Source: Salvia splendens (taxonomy: Eukaryota > Streptophyta > Magnoliopsida > Lamiales > Lamiaceae). From it: 64,000 nt of DNA. How positions within the stretch are numbered: the first letter of the stretch is position 1; every line of letters starts with the position of its first letter. Shown one piece after another: positions 11,257-23,345 of this stretch. A program made the translations under genes and the position numbers. The DNA is taken from NCBI RefSeq assembly GCF_004379255.2, contig NC_056041.1:19685559-19749558 (forward strand). Reading direction: 5' to 3'. The notes beneath the pieces were generated by a model. It was not told the DNA's origin. It did not search any database and worked only from the letters and a program-made list of their open reading frames with translations.

Positions 11257-12151
11257 AGTTGAGACTCTGAGAAAAAGTTTTGGGACGAGAACGACGGTGT
11301 AGAACATATAGCGTGACAGTCCTTAAACTGTCTGGAATTAGAGCAATAATGAGATGTTTTAGTGTTTTTGGCATTGTTGTAGTATTTGCATTTCGAAAAT
11401 TCTTTGAGACTGAAGACTTCAAACTGCTAGTTATGTATCAGTAACACGTATGATGAAGGATTGACCAATTGAACTTTTATACTACCCTATATTTGATGTG
11501 ATTCTTTTTTACATTTTTCAGTTTAATCATTGATTTGATTATTAAGCCGCAGTGCTTCCCTGCTGACATTCCCATGGTATGCATGGTGTCCTTTTTTTTT
11601 TTTGAGAATACTACAATGGTAGTCCTGAATATTGCACTAATATCATCTGCTGTCTATATTTTTTTAAAAATTATCATCAGATGTCCTTGGACACATTGAT
11701 AGAAGGATTTTTGCATTTTTTTTGGACAAAAAACCCTTTAAGCTGTAAGGGCTATTTATGTATTTTTTCATAAGAGAAAGATCTATCACTTTGATTCATT
11801 TCCCTTTAATTATCTGACACAACGAGTAATTATTTGCCCCATACATTGACGACTTCTCTTGAGGGAATACATAACAAGTGCATCCGAAATGGCAGTTCTC
11901 TTTCTTGTGAAAAAAAATAAATAGTACTACATCCGCCTACAAAAAGTAGAAATAGTTGTATATAATACGGTTTTTAATTTGCAATTAGTAAAATAAGAGA
12001 GATGGAAAAAAGTAAAAGAGAATTAGTGAATTGTGGGGTTCAGTATTTAAATGTTTAAAACTTCCTATACTTAGAAACTGGTCTAATTTTGATGGATGAT
12101 CCAAAGTGATAAACTGGTCTTTTTTTTTATGGATGGATATAGTAGCTCTTA
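11257..12151. other. HCF106 3' flank and intergenic DNA
   Basis: Holds the presumed HCF106 3' UTR (open frames on the minus strand here are shadows), then AT-rich DNA. No further gene seen. Confidence 0.5.
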
Positions 12152-12793
12152 GAGCATCCACAGCGGAGAGCACACCGCTGTCCGTCCGTCCGTGCCAGTG
12201 GCACAGCAACGCTGTCCGCCGCTGCGCTCTTGCCGCTGACACGGCGCTGCTCTTAGCTAAGAGCACGTCCGTGCTGGTGAGCAGGGCGACGTGACGCGTT
12301 TTTATTGGCCGTTGGCATTTTTTTTTAAATTGAAAATAATACCAAAAATTAAAAAATATATATTTTTGGATTCCCAAAAATATACAGATTTTATTAACAT
12401 TTTTTTGATTTTTTTAAATTTTTTAAAAAAACTTTAATCCCAAAATCATCTATAAATACACACATTCATCATCCATATGGACGAAATTCGGCCACGAGTA
12501 ATGAGTTTTTTTAATTTTATGAATTTAATTATGTAATTTTTAATTTTTAGGATTTAAATTATGTAATTTTTAATTTTTTTTGTAATTTGTAATATTATTC
12601 TGGTTATTTTTAATGCATTTTAATATTGCGAAAATGTTTTTATTTAAATTGAATAATAGAATGGTGGGACCTTTGAGCATGTACTTGCGGAAGAGCACAG
12701 ATGTGGGTGTTGGCTCTTACCTAAGAGCATGAAGTAAAAGTGGGTCCGAGCCTACATCCGTGCTCGTTGGCAAAAGCACGGATGTGGATGCTC
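12152..12793. mobile_element. PIF/Harbinger-type MITE
   Basis: The ends read GAGCATCCACAGCGGAGAGC on the left and GAGCATCCACATCCGTGCTT on the right (opposite strand), flanked by TTA on both sides (12149-12151, 12794-12796). The 642-bp interior has a TATA-like TATAAATA near 12451 and an ATG at 12478 followed by a few codons only. It looks like an internal deletion derivative of a larger, ORF1-bearing element. Confidence 0.88.
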
Positions 12794-12796
12794 TTA

Positions 12797-13165
12797 TAGT
12801 GTGGAGGGATTTTGGTCTAAAGAATCTTAAGAAGTACTACAAAAGTTGGTCCAACGAAATTATATCAATGTCTTGGAATGTTTTGTGATAATTTTTAAAG
12901 TATGGAGACAGCAGATGATACTAGTGCAATGTTCAAAGACTAGAATGAACTTTTTTTTTTCAAAAAAAAAAAAAAATTAATTAAATTCGAATTGTGGATT
13001 GCTAAATTCTAATTAAACTTCACACACTCAGCTAACTAGTGTGCACCAAATAAATTAAAATAGTTGAGACAATAAAATCAAATTAAAGTCGGATAATTTG
13101 TCACACATACATGGATATAGGAAGAGAGAGAAATAAGTGTAAAGCATAGAATAGGGGTGTGTTGA
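12797..13165. other. 3' flank of the BAHD gene
   Basis: AT-rich, with a T9/A14 homopolymer junction near 12950-12976. It probably includes the 3' UTR of the minus-strand BAHD gene; nothing else seen. Confidence 0.4.
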
Positions 13166-13718
13166 TCAAGACTCCAACAAGAAGTCCTTATCATTCTCGA
13201 GCTTCTCCATGGCCTTAGCCTCCAAACTGATCTCCACGTCAATGCTACCTCCCCCACTCTTCCCCGGGTACAGATACACCATCCCATCGAACCTGTTGTT
13301 GAGCCCGCTTCTCACGCTCTCCGGGCTCCCCCACCCGAAATCCACCTCATACACCTGGAACCGCGGCGAGCTCCCCACCGCCACGCAGTTCACCCCGGCG
13401 TCCTTGTACCCGAATATCACCGGCTTCCTCTCCCACTCCTCGTTCCTCTTCCCGATCGCCTCCGCATCGTGCGCCTCGATCGCCCCTCTGATCAGCCCCG
13501 CCCCGAACTCCGCCGGGCTCGACAGGATCAGCCTCGCCCCCGTCACCGTGAATATCGCTTGGATCAGGTTCCCGAAGTAGCTCTCCTGCATCGCCGGCTC
13601 CACCCGCTTCCTGCAGTTCGCGAACACCGTGTACTCCGTGGGCCCCAGCTCCCTCGCCCGCGTCACTGCCTGCCACACGTGCGCCGACAGCGACTGGAAC
13701 GTGGAGAAGGCCTTTTTG
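13166..13718 (-). pseudogene. DCR: DCR-like exon 2, 3' part
   Basis: Continues from Copia 1 with KAFSTFQSLSAHVWQAVTRA, through DFGWG (coding for it near 13340) to the stop at 13168-13166. Uninterrupted and GC-rich compared with its surroundings. Positions 13714-13718 (TTTTG) are the target duplication. Confidence 0.9.
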
Positions 13719-14806
13719 TGTTGGTACAGTGACTGGAATTACATGAGATAAACAAAAACCAGGCGAAATACAATCCAAGAAAGAAGAACAGAAACTGAAA
13801 ATACAACGAAACGATACTAGAAAATAAACTTAGCCGAGTCGAGGAGGCCTCTTTCCGCAAGACGAGATACGCCCCGGTAGTGCTCTCGGTTTGGTGTGTC
13901 GTCCCCAAAGATAAAACGGCTACGTCTCTGGTGAAGCAGCACCGCAATCAACAGAGCTCTGGCGAACTGGATGGAGGAGAGGGCAGAGCTTCGACAGAAA
14001 GACAATGCAGAGAGGGAGAGAGCTTATGATGCAAATGCTTGTGAATGTAGTGTAGATATGCATGGAATGACTAGCCTATTTATAGGCTCAGTCTACTGTT
14101 GGGGGTCAACAGCCATGATGGTTGTCATTATTGCGAGGTTGTAACCGCCGAACGTTACAAACCGTTACGAGAGCTATTCCTTGACGCATCGGGACACGCG
14201 CGCGTCTAGGTTTGTCATGACGTGGACTTCATCATGTAGGTTCTTACCGCGTCATACTGACGATGTGTCATCCTACTTGGCTCGCTGGCGTGGAAACGTT
14301 GGTGGTCAAAAAAGAACTACACCAACCAGCCTTGGGTCGAGCCCAAGCACCGAGCCCCACGACCAGGCCCAAAGAACAGTCCAAAGACCACCCAAAGACC
14401 AATTGTCAAGATCCAAGTCCAAGGACACGGGCGCGGGCGTGGCTCGGCTTGGCGCGCGTGTGCGTGCGTGTGGGCTCTTCAACCCATCTTAGTCCACTAT
14501 AATTTATTAAGTGTATTAGTTCACTTAATAAATACACATTAAAAGATGTGTCTAATATCCTATGTGGGATAATTAACACTTAATTAATCTCATGGCTTCT
14601 CTCATAGCTCATTTAATTAACTAGTAATTATTTCACAACTTTAATCCATTATTTCTCACTCACCGGGAATCGGATTTGAGAAAATGAATATACCACGGTC
14701 ATCTACTCCGAACGTAGATCGACGTTATATTATTTAATTTCACAAATTTAAATGTCTCGTTGGAAGTATTCTTGGTCAAAGTCCTTTGACCGCAACGATT
14801 CCAACA
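13719..14806 (-). repeat. Copia 1 3' LTR
   Basis: 1088 bp with TG...CA ends and a minus-strand TATAAATA at about 14077-14084. Compared with its partner it lacks a 17-bp segment holding a CACGTG G-box, and many of its differences read C-to-T or G-to-A, as expected of methylated DNA. Confidence 0.93.
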
Positions 14807-15412
14807 ATCCCCCACATAAGTGGAAATAGCCAAATGCATATGCATGCAGACACAAGCTCAACCCTCGAGAGGTATATAAGCATAAGGATAGGTAGTTGTT
14901 GGCTTTGAACCATCTATAGTCGACACCATCGGATACACAGAAAGCTTAGTAGCGCGATGCTTTGAACTAATCCCCCACGGCGTGCACCGAGACAATGGTG
15001 TTAACGCTTAAACACCTCAGCCTCATCCGTTCTCACGTTTTGTGTCCTTTGCGGCCTTGGACACCACTTTGGATTCATAAGTGTGTTATTTGAAGCGGCC
15101 TCACTTCACACTTATATATGTGATTCCTAATCGAGTATCTTGCCCTACTCGGTATCTTACATAGGTGATTCTTAGTCAAGTACCTTGCCATACTTGGTCT
15201 CTTTGAGAACTCCATCTCTTTGAGATCCTTAAGAACCATTAAAAGTTATAGACTTAGCCTCACCACTAGGCAAGTTTACCAACACTCTATTGCTCTCTAG
15301 GGAATAGATATAGTTGAGTGTTTCTCATGAACTCTCATAGCTTAATTGTCCCTTTGAACCAAGTTCTTGGGATCTCCAGTCATCATGGTTGAATTACCAC
15401 TATGACAATTCT
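14807..15412 (-). other. Copia 1 3' non-coding zone and polypurine tract
   Basis: About 600 bp between the pol stop and the 3' LTR, with the polypurine tract at its LTR edge. No open frame of note. Confidence 0.7.
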
Positions 15413-18400
15413 TTAGTTTGTGGATTTCAAACCCATTCCCTCTAGCAACTTATTCATTTGATCACGATTTAACCCTTTGGTTAGCGGATCCGCTAGATTA
15501 TCTATTGACTTCACATAGTCAATTGTAATCACCCCTGTTGTGATCAAATGTCTCACGGTGTTATGTCGTCGACGTATATGTCGAGACTTACCGTTATAGA
15601 AGCCATTGTTTGCCCTTCCAATAGCCGCTTGGCTATCGCAGTGGATCAGCACTGGTGGCACTTGCTTAGACCAACATGGAATATCTTCAAGGAAGTTCTT
15701 AAGCCACTCGGCTTCCTCACCAGCCTTATCTAAGGCAATGAACTCCGATTCCATTGTTGATCGGGCTATACATGTCTGTTTTGTGGATTTCCATGATACA
15801 GCACCACCCCCTATAGTAAAGACATATCTACTTGTTGAAAGTGAGTCTCTATTGTCGGATATCCAATTTGCATCACAGTACCCTTCAAGTACCGGGGAGT
15901 ATCTCGAGAAGTGTATCCCATGATTTTGGGTATGTTTTAAATATCTCAAAACCCTCACAAGAGCTCTCCAATGCTCTTTGCTTGGATTGCTCGTGTAACG
16001 ACTCAACTTGTTCACGACACAAGTAATGTCAGGTCGAGTGCAATTAGTCAAGTACATAATGCACCCGATGACCCGTGCATACTCATCTTGTGCAACAGGC
16101 TCGCCTTTGTTATTGCTCAAGTGAACGTCGAGTTCAATTGGAGTCTTAACCGGCGTGCCATCATAGGCTTTGAATTTATTCAATATCTTCTCAACATAAT
16201 GCGATTGTGTTAAGATGATTCCATCAGACGTTCTTAGAATCTTCATTCCAAGAATTACATCGGCTAGACCCATGTCTTTCATGTCAAAGTTTCTCTTTAA
16301 CATGGCCTTTGTATCGTTAATTACTTGAGTGTTGCTACCCAAGATTAACATATCATCAACGTATAGACACACTATAACATGGCCGTTATTAGTGCTCTAG
16401 ATGTAGACACATTTGTCGCAATCGTTGATTTTAAACCCATTTGATAACATCACATTATCAAACTTCAAGTGCCATTGCTATGGCGCTTGTTTCAATCCAT
16501 GTAGAGACTTTACGAGCTTGCATACCTTTTTCTCTTGTCCAGGTACTACAAACCCTTCGGGTTGCTCCATATAGATTTCATCTTCTAGTTCACCATTTAG
16601 AAACGCGGTCTTTACATCAATTTGATGAATCTCAAGATTGTGCAATGCAGCAATAGCGAGAAGCACTCAGATAGATGTAATCCTTGTTACAGGTGAATAG
16701 GTATCGAAGAAGTCATGTCCTTCCTTTTGTTTAAAACCCTTTACTACTAGTCGGGCTTTATACTTATCCACTGTTCCATCGGCCTTAAATTTCCTTTTAA
16801 GTACCCATTTGCAACCTAGAGGTTTCGAATCTTCAGGTAGATCTACCAACACCCAAGTGTGTTTAGCAAAATTGAATCAGTTTCGCTTTGAACAACTTCT
16901 CTCCAATGTAGCCCGTCTGGGCCATCGAAGACTACTTTTATAGATGTTGGTTCTTCATCTAACATAAAAGCAATGTAGTCAGGACCAAATGGTTTTGGTG
17001 TTCTGACCCTACTACCACGTCTTAGTACTGTATCCTTTGGATCGGGCCTTGCACGCTTGCGCGATTCAGGTTCCCCATCCGCTGATTTAGAACTAGTGGC
17101 TTCTTCTTCCACTGGTTTAGAACTAGTGGCTTCTTCTTCAATTCTTGTCTCAGAATTGGCTGAGACTTTTTCCTTGTCTTTGCAAGGAAATTTATTTTCG
17201 AGAAATACAACATTCCTTGACTCAATTGTTGTTCCTACAGTAATAATCGATATTTCAGACTTGTGAACAACAAATCGATATGCACTACTATTAAGTGCAT
17301 ATCCAATGAAGATGCAATCAGCCGTTTTAGGTCCGATTGTAACTTCTTTGGGCGGAGGAATCATCTCCTTTGCCAAACACCCTCACACTTTGAGGTATTT
17401 GTAGGATGACTTCCTTCCCTTCCACAACTCATAAGGAGTAACATCTTTTCCTTTGAATGGGATTTTATTCAAGATATAGTTGGCTGTCAAAACAGCTTCC
17501 CCCCACATGTTATGTGGTAATCCTGAAGTCAGAAGCAGTGCATTCATCATCTCTTTTAGAGTTCGATTCTTGCGTTCTGCAACACCATTAGATTGTGGTG
17601 AATATGGTGCAGTTGTTTGATGAATTATACCACTTGCGTTGCAAAACTCCTCAAACGTGGCTGTATATTCGCCTCCTCTATCGCTTCGAATCGTTTTGAT
17701 TTTACAACCAAGTTGATTCTCAACTTCGTTCTTATAATTTTTGAACGCTTCTATTGCTTCATCTTTACTTCTTAAAAGATAAATGTAGCAATACTTTGTG
17801 CAATCATCTATGAAAGTAATAAAGTATTTTTTACCACCTCTAGTTTGCACCATCTTTAAATCACATACGTCTTTGTGAATTAATTCAAGGGGTTTTGAAC
17901 TTCGTTCAACAGAGTGAAACGACAACTTAGTCATTTTTGCTTCTAGACAAATTTCACATTTATCTTGGGTATCCACTTCATTAGCCTTTAGTAAATCTAA
18001 ATTCACTAATCTTTTAATGGCTTTTGAATTTACATGTCCCAATCTACAATGCCACAAATTGGAACACCCAGTCAAGTAAGTGGAAGTAGATGCTTTATTA
18101 TTATTAGCCAACGGCTTTGCAACACTGCGAGTTGCCACACTGAGTTTGAAAAGTCCATCGGTTACATAACCTTTTCCGAGTGACTTTCCAAACTTGTACA
18201 ATGCAAACCTATCTGACTCAAATACAAGTTTAAACCCCTTATTAACTAGTATTGTTCCTGACACTAGGTTCTTGCGGATGTCCGGCACATGCAGCATATC
18301 CTTCAAAGTGATAGTGACATCATCATGGGAATCACGTTGCCAATGCCGAGGACTTCAGATGATGCTTGATTCCCCATGTTGATCTTCCTCCCTTCAACAG

Positions 18401-19784
18401 CAGTGTAGGAGACAAACTTGCTCCTATCTGAGCAGACATGAGTAGTAGCGCCGGTGTCGATGTACCAGCCACCCTTGTTATCAACAAGGTTAACTTCTTC
18501 AGTGACCACAACAATGAGGTCATTTTCGTCACAGTCTTTGAACTCCTTCTCAACGACGTGGGCTGCCGGCTTCTTCTTCTTGCTGCGACAGTCCTTGGCA
18601 AAGTGGCCAGTTTTGCCACACTTGAAGCATTCGCCTTCAAATTTCTTTGCAGGCTGCTTTCCTTTCTCTTTATCCTTTTGATTTGGGCGAGGGCGTTTGT
18701 TGGAGGGACCGCCCCACTCCAACATATTGGCTTTGACTTCGAGTGGGCTAAATCCCTTTGCCTTTTGGTCGCTTTTGCGCACATCGGCCTCAATGCGAAA
18801 TTTCACGATCAAGTCTTCAAGGGTCATCTGCTTTTGCTTGTGTTTGAGATAGCTCTTGAAGTCCTTCCAACTGGGAGGAAGCTTGTCAATGATCATGCAC
18901 CTTAAGAATTTGTCGGGCAAGGTCATCCCTTCAGCCACTAGTGCGTGGATGATCATTTGGAGCTCTTGAACATGCTCCATGATGGGTCGAGAGTCGACTA
19001 TCTTGTAGTCCATAAATTTGGATGCTACAACTTGTTCAGTACCTGCAGCATTATCTATGCTATACTTTCTTTCTAGGTTTTCCCACATCTCTTTTGATGT
19101 GATTACAACGGAGTATACATTGTACAAACTATAGTCTAAAGCACTTAGAATGAAATTTTTACAAAGGTAATCTCCTTTTCTCCAAGCTTCATAGTCCGCC
19201 ATGACTTCGACCCTAGTCTCTTGATCGCTTGGTGCGGGCGGCTCGTTTTCAGTGGAGAAGTTGGCGACGCCCAATGTTGTCAAGTAGAACAACATCTTTT
19301 GGTACTACCTTTTGAAGTCAGATCCTCCAAACTTTGGTGGCTTCTAGGCAGGTGGCATCATTCTTGGTGCCAAAGGTGCCGTACATGGTCCATGGAAGGG
19401 GCCAATTCCGTTGCCCCCGAAGGAGCCAACAACGTGATTGGGCATAGAGCCCCCACCATTCATGTTGGGCATAGAGCCCGCCATGGTCGTACCAGCCCCG
19501 AAGGGACCAGCACCCGCGTGAGACCCGAAGGCCCCAACACTCGATCCATTAAAGGATCCGAGAGAACCACTAAAAGTGGAACCAAACGATCTACTCGAGG
19601 TGGATCTACTAGTGGGCTCATGGGGGTTAACAAACTCCCAAGGGGTTGTTGATGAAGATGGATAGAACCCGGGGGTTGGCATCATCGATGGAATCGATGA
19701 CGTGTTGATCGGTGCAGTGGTCGACATGGTGGATGGAAATGTTGTGGCGGCGCCGGTGTTGGATTCAGTCGGCATCTCCAGCAA
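15413..19784 (-). pseudogene. Copia 1 gag-pol, inactivated
   Basis: Gag begins at 19784 and hits an in-frame TAG near 19348, where Copia 2 has GAG. It continues to a CCHC zinc knuckle (CFKCGKTGHFAKDC, 18629-18588) and the protease site WYIDTGATTHVC (about 18464-18429). A deletion near 18310-18340 shifts frame before the integrase. The integrase (zinc-binding HCRLGH..., then IRSDRGGEY and [12 protein letters not shown] of the DDE core) ends at a TGG-to-TGA change near 17386. A small deletion near 16870 shifts frame again. The RT region has two TAG codons (16480-16478, 16399-16397) before the catalytic YVDD (16363-16352). RNase H runs to the stop at 15413. No functional polyprotein is possible without suppression. 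Confidence 0.93.
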
Positions 19785-19844
19785 AGATATTAAGTTTCGA
19801 AAGTGATTAAGTTTAGTTTAGGTTCTGTCCTTCGATGGCAAGTC

Positions 19845-20011
19845 TATCTCGTCTTGCGATTGTTGGTACATTGACTGGAATTACAGGAGATAAACAAAAA
19901 CCGGGCGTAATACAACCCAAGAAAGAAGAACAGAAACTAAAAATACAACGAAACGATACTAGAAAATAAACATAGCCGAGTCGAGAAGGCTAAATTCCGC
20001 AAGACGAGATA
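19845..20011 (-). repeat. Inverted 14-mer pairing the primer site with the LTR (Copia 1)
   Basis: CGCAAGACGAGATA occurs on the plus strand inside the 5' LTR (19998-20011) and its exact reverse complement lies just inside the LTR edge (19845-19858), 2 nt from the LTR end. On the element's RNA the two can pair. Copia 2 has the same arrangement. Confidence 0.8.
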
Positions 20012-20943
20012 CGCCCCGGTAGTGCTCTCGGTTTGGCGTGTCGTCACTAAAGATAAAACGACTACGTCTCTGGTGAAGCAGCACCGTAATCAACAGAGCT
20101 CCGGCGAACTGGATGGAGGAGAGGGCAGAGCTTCGACAGAAAGACAATGCAGAGAGGGGGAGAGCTTATGATGCAAATGCTTGTGAATGTTGTATAGAGA
20201 TGCATGGAATGACTAGCCTATTTATAGGCTCAGCCCACTGCTGGGGGTCAACAGCCATGATGGCTGTCATCATTGCGAGGTTGTAACCGCAGAACGTTAC
20301 AAACCGTTACGAGAGCTGCTCCTTGACGCATCGGGACACGCGTGCGTCTAGGTTCGTCATGACGTGGACTTCATCACGTGTCAGCCACGTAGGTTCTTAC
20401 CGCGTTAGACTGACGATGTGTCATCCTACTTGGCTCGCTGGCGTGGAAACGTTGGTGGTCAAAAAAGAACTACACCAATCAGCCTTGGGTCGAGCCCAAG
20501 CACCGAGCCCCACGACCAGGCCCAAAGAATAGTCCAAAGACCACCCAAAGACCAATTGTCAAGATCCAAGTCCAAGGGCACGGGAACGGCTCGGCTCGGC
20601 GCGCGTGTGGGCTCTTCAACCCATCTTAGTCCACTATAATTTATTAAGTGTATTAGTTCACTTAATAAATACACATTAAAAGATGTGTCTAATCTCCTAT
20701 GTGGGATAATTAACACTTAATTAATCTCATGACTTCTCTCATAGCTCATTTAATTAACTAGTAATTATTTCGCAACTTTAATCCATTATTTCTCACTCAT
20801 CGGGAATCGGATTTGAAAAAATGAATATACCACGGTCATCTACTCCGAACGTAGATCGACGTTATATTATTTAATTTCACAAAATTAAATGTCTCGTTGA
20901 AAGTATTCTTGGTCAAAGTCCTTTGATCGCAACGATTCCAACA
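19861..20943 (-). repeat. Copia 1 5' LTR
   Basis: 1083 bp, TG...CA. The minus-strand TATAAATA is at 20226-20219, inside the palindromic CCTATTTATAGG. Upstream of it lie three ACGT-core motifs (TGACGTGG, CACGTG, CCACGT at about 20360-20390) that resemble ABRE/G-box sites. Confidence 0.93.
20360..20390 (-). promoter_or_regulatory. ACGT-core cluster in Copia 1 U3
   Basis: Three ACGT-core hexamers within 31 bp (GACGTGG, CACGTG, CCACGT), about 140-165 bp upstream of the LTR TATA box on the transcribed strand. ACGT cores bind plant bZIP/bHLH factors; stress or ABA response is only an inference. Confidence 0.45.
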
Positions 20944-21235
20944 TCTTGTTGTTGACTTTTGACATGATTTGGTCAATGGCGGAGGCGGGAAACTTGAAGA
21001 CCCTACCGCGGAGAGCGGAGTTGGCGTGCTCGGGGGCGTCGGAGGGCTGGGAGAGGTCCAGCTTCATGCGGGTGTTTCGGGCCTTGGTGCGGTCCAGGAA
21101 GCGTGGGACCGGGACGGAGGTGGCCCCTTTGCCGATGGCGGCCCACGAGCTCATGAAGTGCCACGTGGATGTCCCGTCCAGTATGGCGTGGTTGAAGGCG
21201 AGGCCTATTGCCAGCCCGTCTTTTAGCTTCGTGAG
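20944..21235 (-). pseudogene. DCR: DCR-like exon 2, 5' part
   Basis: Begins after an ACAG acceptor (21236-21239) with LTKLKDGLAIGLAFNHAILD, containing the HXXXD catalytic motif, and runs to IDQIMSKVNNK where Copia 1 interrupts it (duplication TCTTG at 20944-20948). Confidence 0.9.
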
Positions 21236-21432
21236 CTGTCAATTTTAATTTACGTTAATGTAGGAAATTATAAATAGCATTGCGTAATATAGTAGTAGTA
21301 CATTAAGTGGTCCATGGTTGATCTCATTCAACAAAATAAGAGCGTATAGGAAGTGGTTCAACCCTCACCTAAATCTTCAAATTGTAGGACCTAGAAAAAA
21401 ATTTATTAGTACAATTCTAATTCTGATTATAA

Positions 21433-23345
21433 GGTCACCCGCAACGCGTCACGCGGGTGGCCCGTATTCCGTCACGAAGGGACGAGACGGCGGCATGACG
21501 CGTTGCAGCGCCCCGTCTCGTCCCCAGCCCGTTCCGCGTTCCGTCCCGCTGTGATGAATGGCGAGACATCTCGCCACGCGCCGAGGCGATGTGGCGCGCC
21601 CGGCGCCATGCGTGACGCCCACTCACCGGCCCGCGAGTGGGAATAATTCATTTTTTTAAAAAAAATTCGAATGAAATAAAAAAAATTAAAAAATGAAAAA
21701 CGGTAATATTACCGTTATATTACCATTTTTTCAATTTTTATTTATTTTTTTTATTTTTTTACTCTATAAATACTCCTAATTCATTCTCATTTCACACACA
21801 AATACACATCTATTCTTCCCAAATAATCTCCATTTCCTCTCCAATTTTCATCTAACCTCTCATCACAAAATGTCCGGCAACGGAAACTCTGGCGGTGGTC
21901 GCTCCGCCGGGTTCGACATCAATGCGTTCGGCGACTGGGGGGCATGTACAATGTCCTCGGTGGTGGTTCCGGTTCGTCAACGCCGGGCACCCAGGGTTCG
22001 TCGACGCCGGGGGTACCAACCACCCCATTTTGATGTGGATGCATACGCCCGTCCCTCCGCCTGAGGTATTCGCAGGGATTATCCCAGATTCGGGAGGATT
22101 ATTCCGTTGATCCCACTCCGGAAGAAGGCCAAGGCGGTGGAGGAGGCCGAGGCGGTGGAAGCTCCAGGGCGGAGGCGGAGGCGGACGAGGAGGAGGAGGA
22201 TCTAGGTCGGCATCCTTACGGCCCCAAAGAAGCGCTGGCGGTGTACAACGCCTGGATCAGCGTCTCGTACGATCCCATCGTCGGGAATCAACAACCCCGG
22301 AAGTGCATCTGGGAAAAGGTCACCGAGGCCTACCACAAGATTAAGCCGAAGGGGTCCCGCCGCCACACATATAAGATGCGCCGTGCTCACATTGACCGAG
22401 TCGACAGAGAGGTCAAAAGATTCTGCGCCATCCACAAGAATGAAACGACTCATTACCAAAGCGGAGCCACGGGAGCCGACATTCTAAGGTCGGCTTTGCG
22501 AGTCTACTTCGACGACACCGGCAAACAATTCAAATATGTCGATGTTTGGGAGATCGTCAAAGACGAGGAAAGGTGGGCCGACGGTGTCCGGTCCAGCTCG
22601 AGCTCGACCTCGAAGCGCACGAAGCACACGGCGGGTGGCCAATACTCGTCTAGTGAGGGCGGTTCGGGCAGCGCCCCACGAGAGTTTGCCTCGCAGGAGG
22701 TTGAGGCCCCGGCAGACGATGCCGGGGGGTCCTCTCGTGGGCGCCGTCGGCCGCAAGGGAGAAATGCGGCGAAGGCGGCTAGAGGGAGGAGGGGCCGAGC
22801 CGAATCAAGCCAGGCGGGCTCGGGCTCGGGGGACCCTCGAACTCCCTTATGTCCATGTACATGACCGCCACAATGGCGGACACTTTCCGCATGACGCCTC
22901 CCCAATACCAGCCTATCTTAACGAAATTGGTTTTTATGGCAGCACAACTTGGCATTCCGCCCCCTCACGGCTTCAGTGCACTTCCACCACCTTCGGGGGA
23001 TGATTCGCCGGCAGAGTAGTTTTATTTATTTTCTTTAAAATTGTATTTTAAATTATGTAATTTTTATTTTTTAGGATTTTAATTAAGTATTTTTTTTTGA
23101 ATTTTAAGTTGTATTTTTATTTTATGTTGTTATTTTATTTTATTTTTAATGAAGTGCGTTTTTTAATTGAATTTGGTTGGAAATAAAAATAAAAAAATGA
23201 AATTGAATGAATAGTAATTTAAGGGACGGAGGGTTGCAGGTTTCATCCATTAGTTAAGAGATGAAGTAAAAAATTACAGTGGACCCATGAATAGTAATTT
23301 AAGGGACGATTAAGGGATGGATAAGTGACAGCGTTGCGAATGGCC
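21433..23345 (+). mobile_element. PIF/Harbinger element 3 (ORF1-only), in DCR intron
   Basis: The ends read GGTCACCCGCAACGC on the left and GGCCATTCGCAACGC on the right (opposite strand), with TAA at 21430-21432 and 23346-23348. The 1.91-kb element has the same organisation as element 2: GC-rich 5' end, TATA box at 21765, ORF1, AT-rich tail. No transposase. It lies inside the intron of the DCR-like gene, where alone it need not have disrupted the protein. Confidence 0.93.
21870..23019 (+). pseudogene. Harbinger ORF1 (Myb/SANT-like), several frameshifts
   Basis: ATG at 21870 gives MSGNGNSGGGRSAGFDINAF. The frame slips at a G6 run (about 21937-21942) and returns at GYQPPHFDVDAYARPSA, where a TGA follows. 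The family core (YNAWISVSYDPIVGNQQ, IWEKVTEAYHKIKP, FKYVDVWEIVKDEERW) is open from 22241 to about 22830. The tail (MTATMADTFRM, then to a TAG at 23017) is in another frame. Homologous throughout to the ORF1 copies at 5538 and 51456. Confidence 0.72.

Larger units (their letters stand above)
13719..20943 (-). mobile_element. Ty1/Copia LTR retrotransposon 1 (in DCR exon 2)
   Basis: A complete element with LTRs at 13719-14806 and 19861-20943, both TGTTGG...CCAACA, flanked by TTTTG/TCTTG (one mismatch). Domain order on the minus strand is gag, protease, integrase, RT, RNase H, the Copia order. The gag-pol frame is broken at several points. A purine-rich tract (CTTATGTGGGGGAT, 14807-14820) abuts the 3' LTR. 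The sequence just inside the 5' LTR (19860 downward) does not start with the usual TGG and is complementary to part of the LTR. The two LTRs differ at several percent of positions in the stretches I compared, so the insertion is not brand new. Confidence 0.95.

Noticed and set aside
14181..14502. Plus-strand open frames inside the Copia LTR (also at 20323, 24975 and 31132)
   Set aside because: They lie antisense in LTR sequence, differ in length between copies and have no domain.
13719..20943. Endogenous virus rather than retrotransposon
   Set aside because: Gene order and motifs are those of Ty1/Copia and no envelope or viral movement gene is present.
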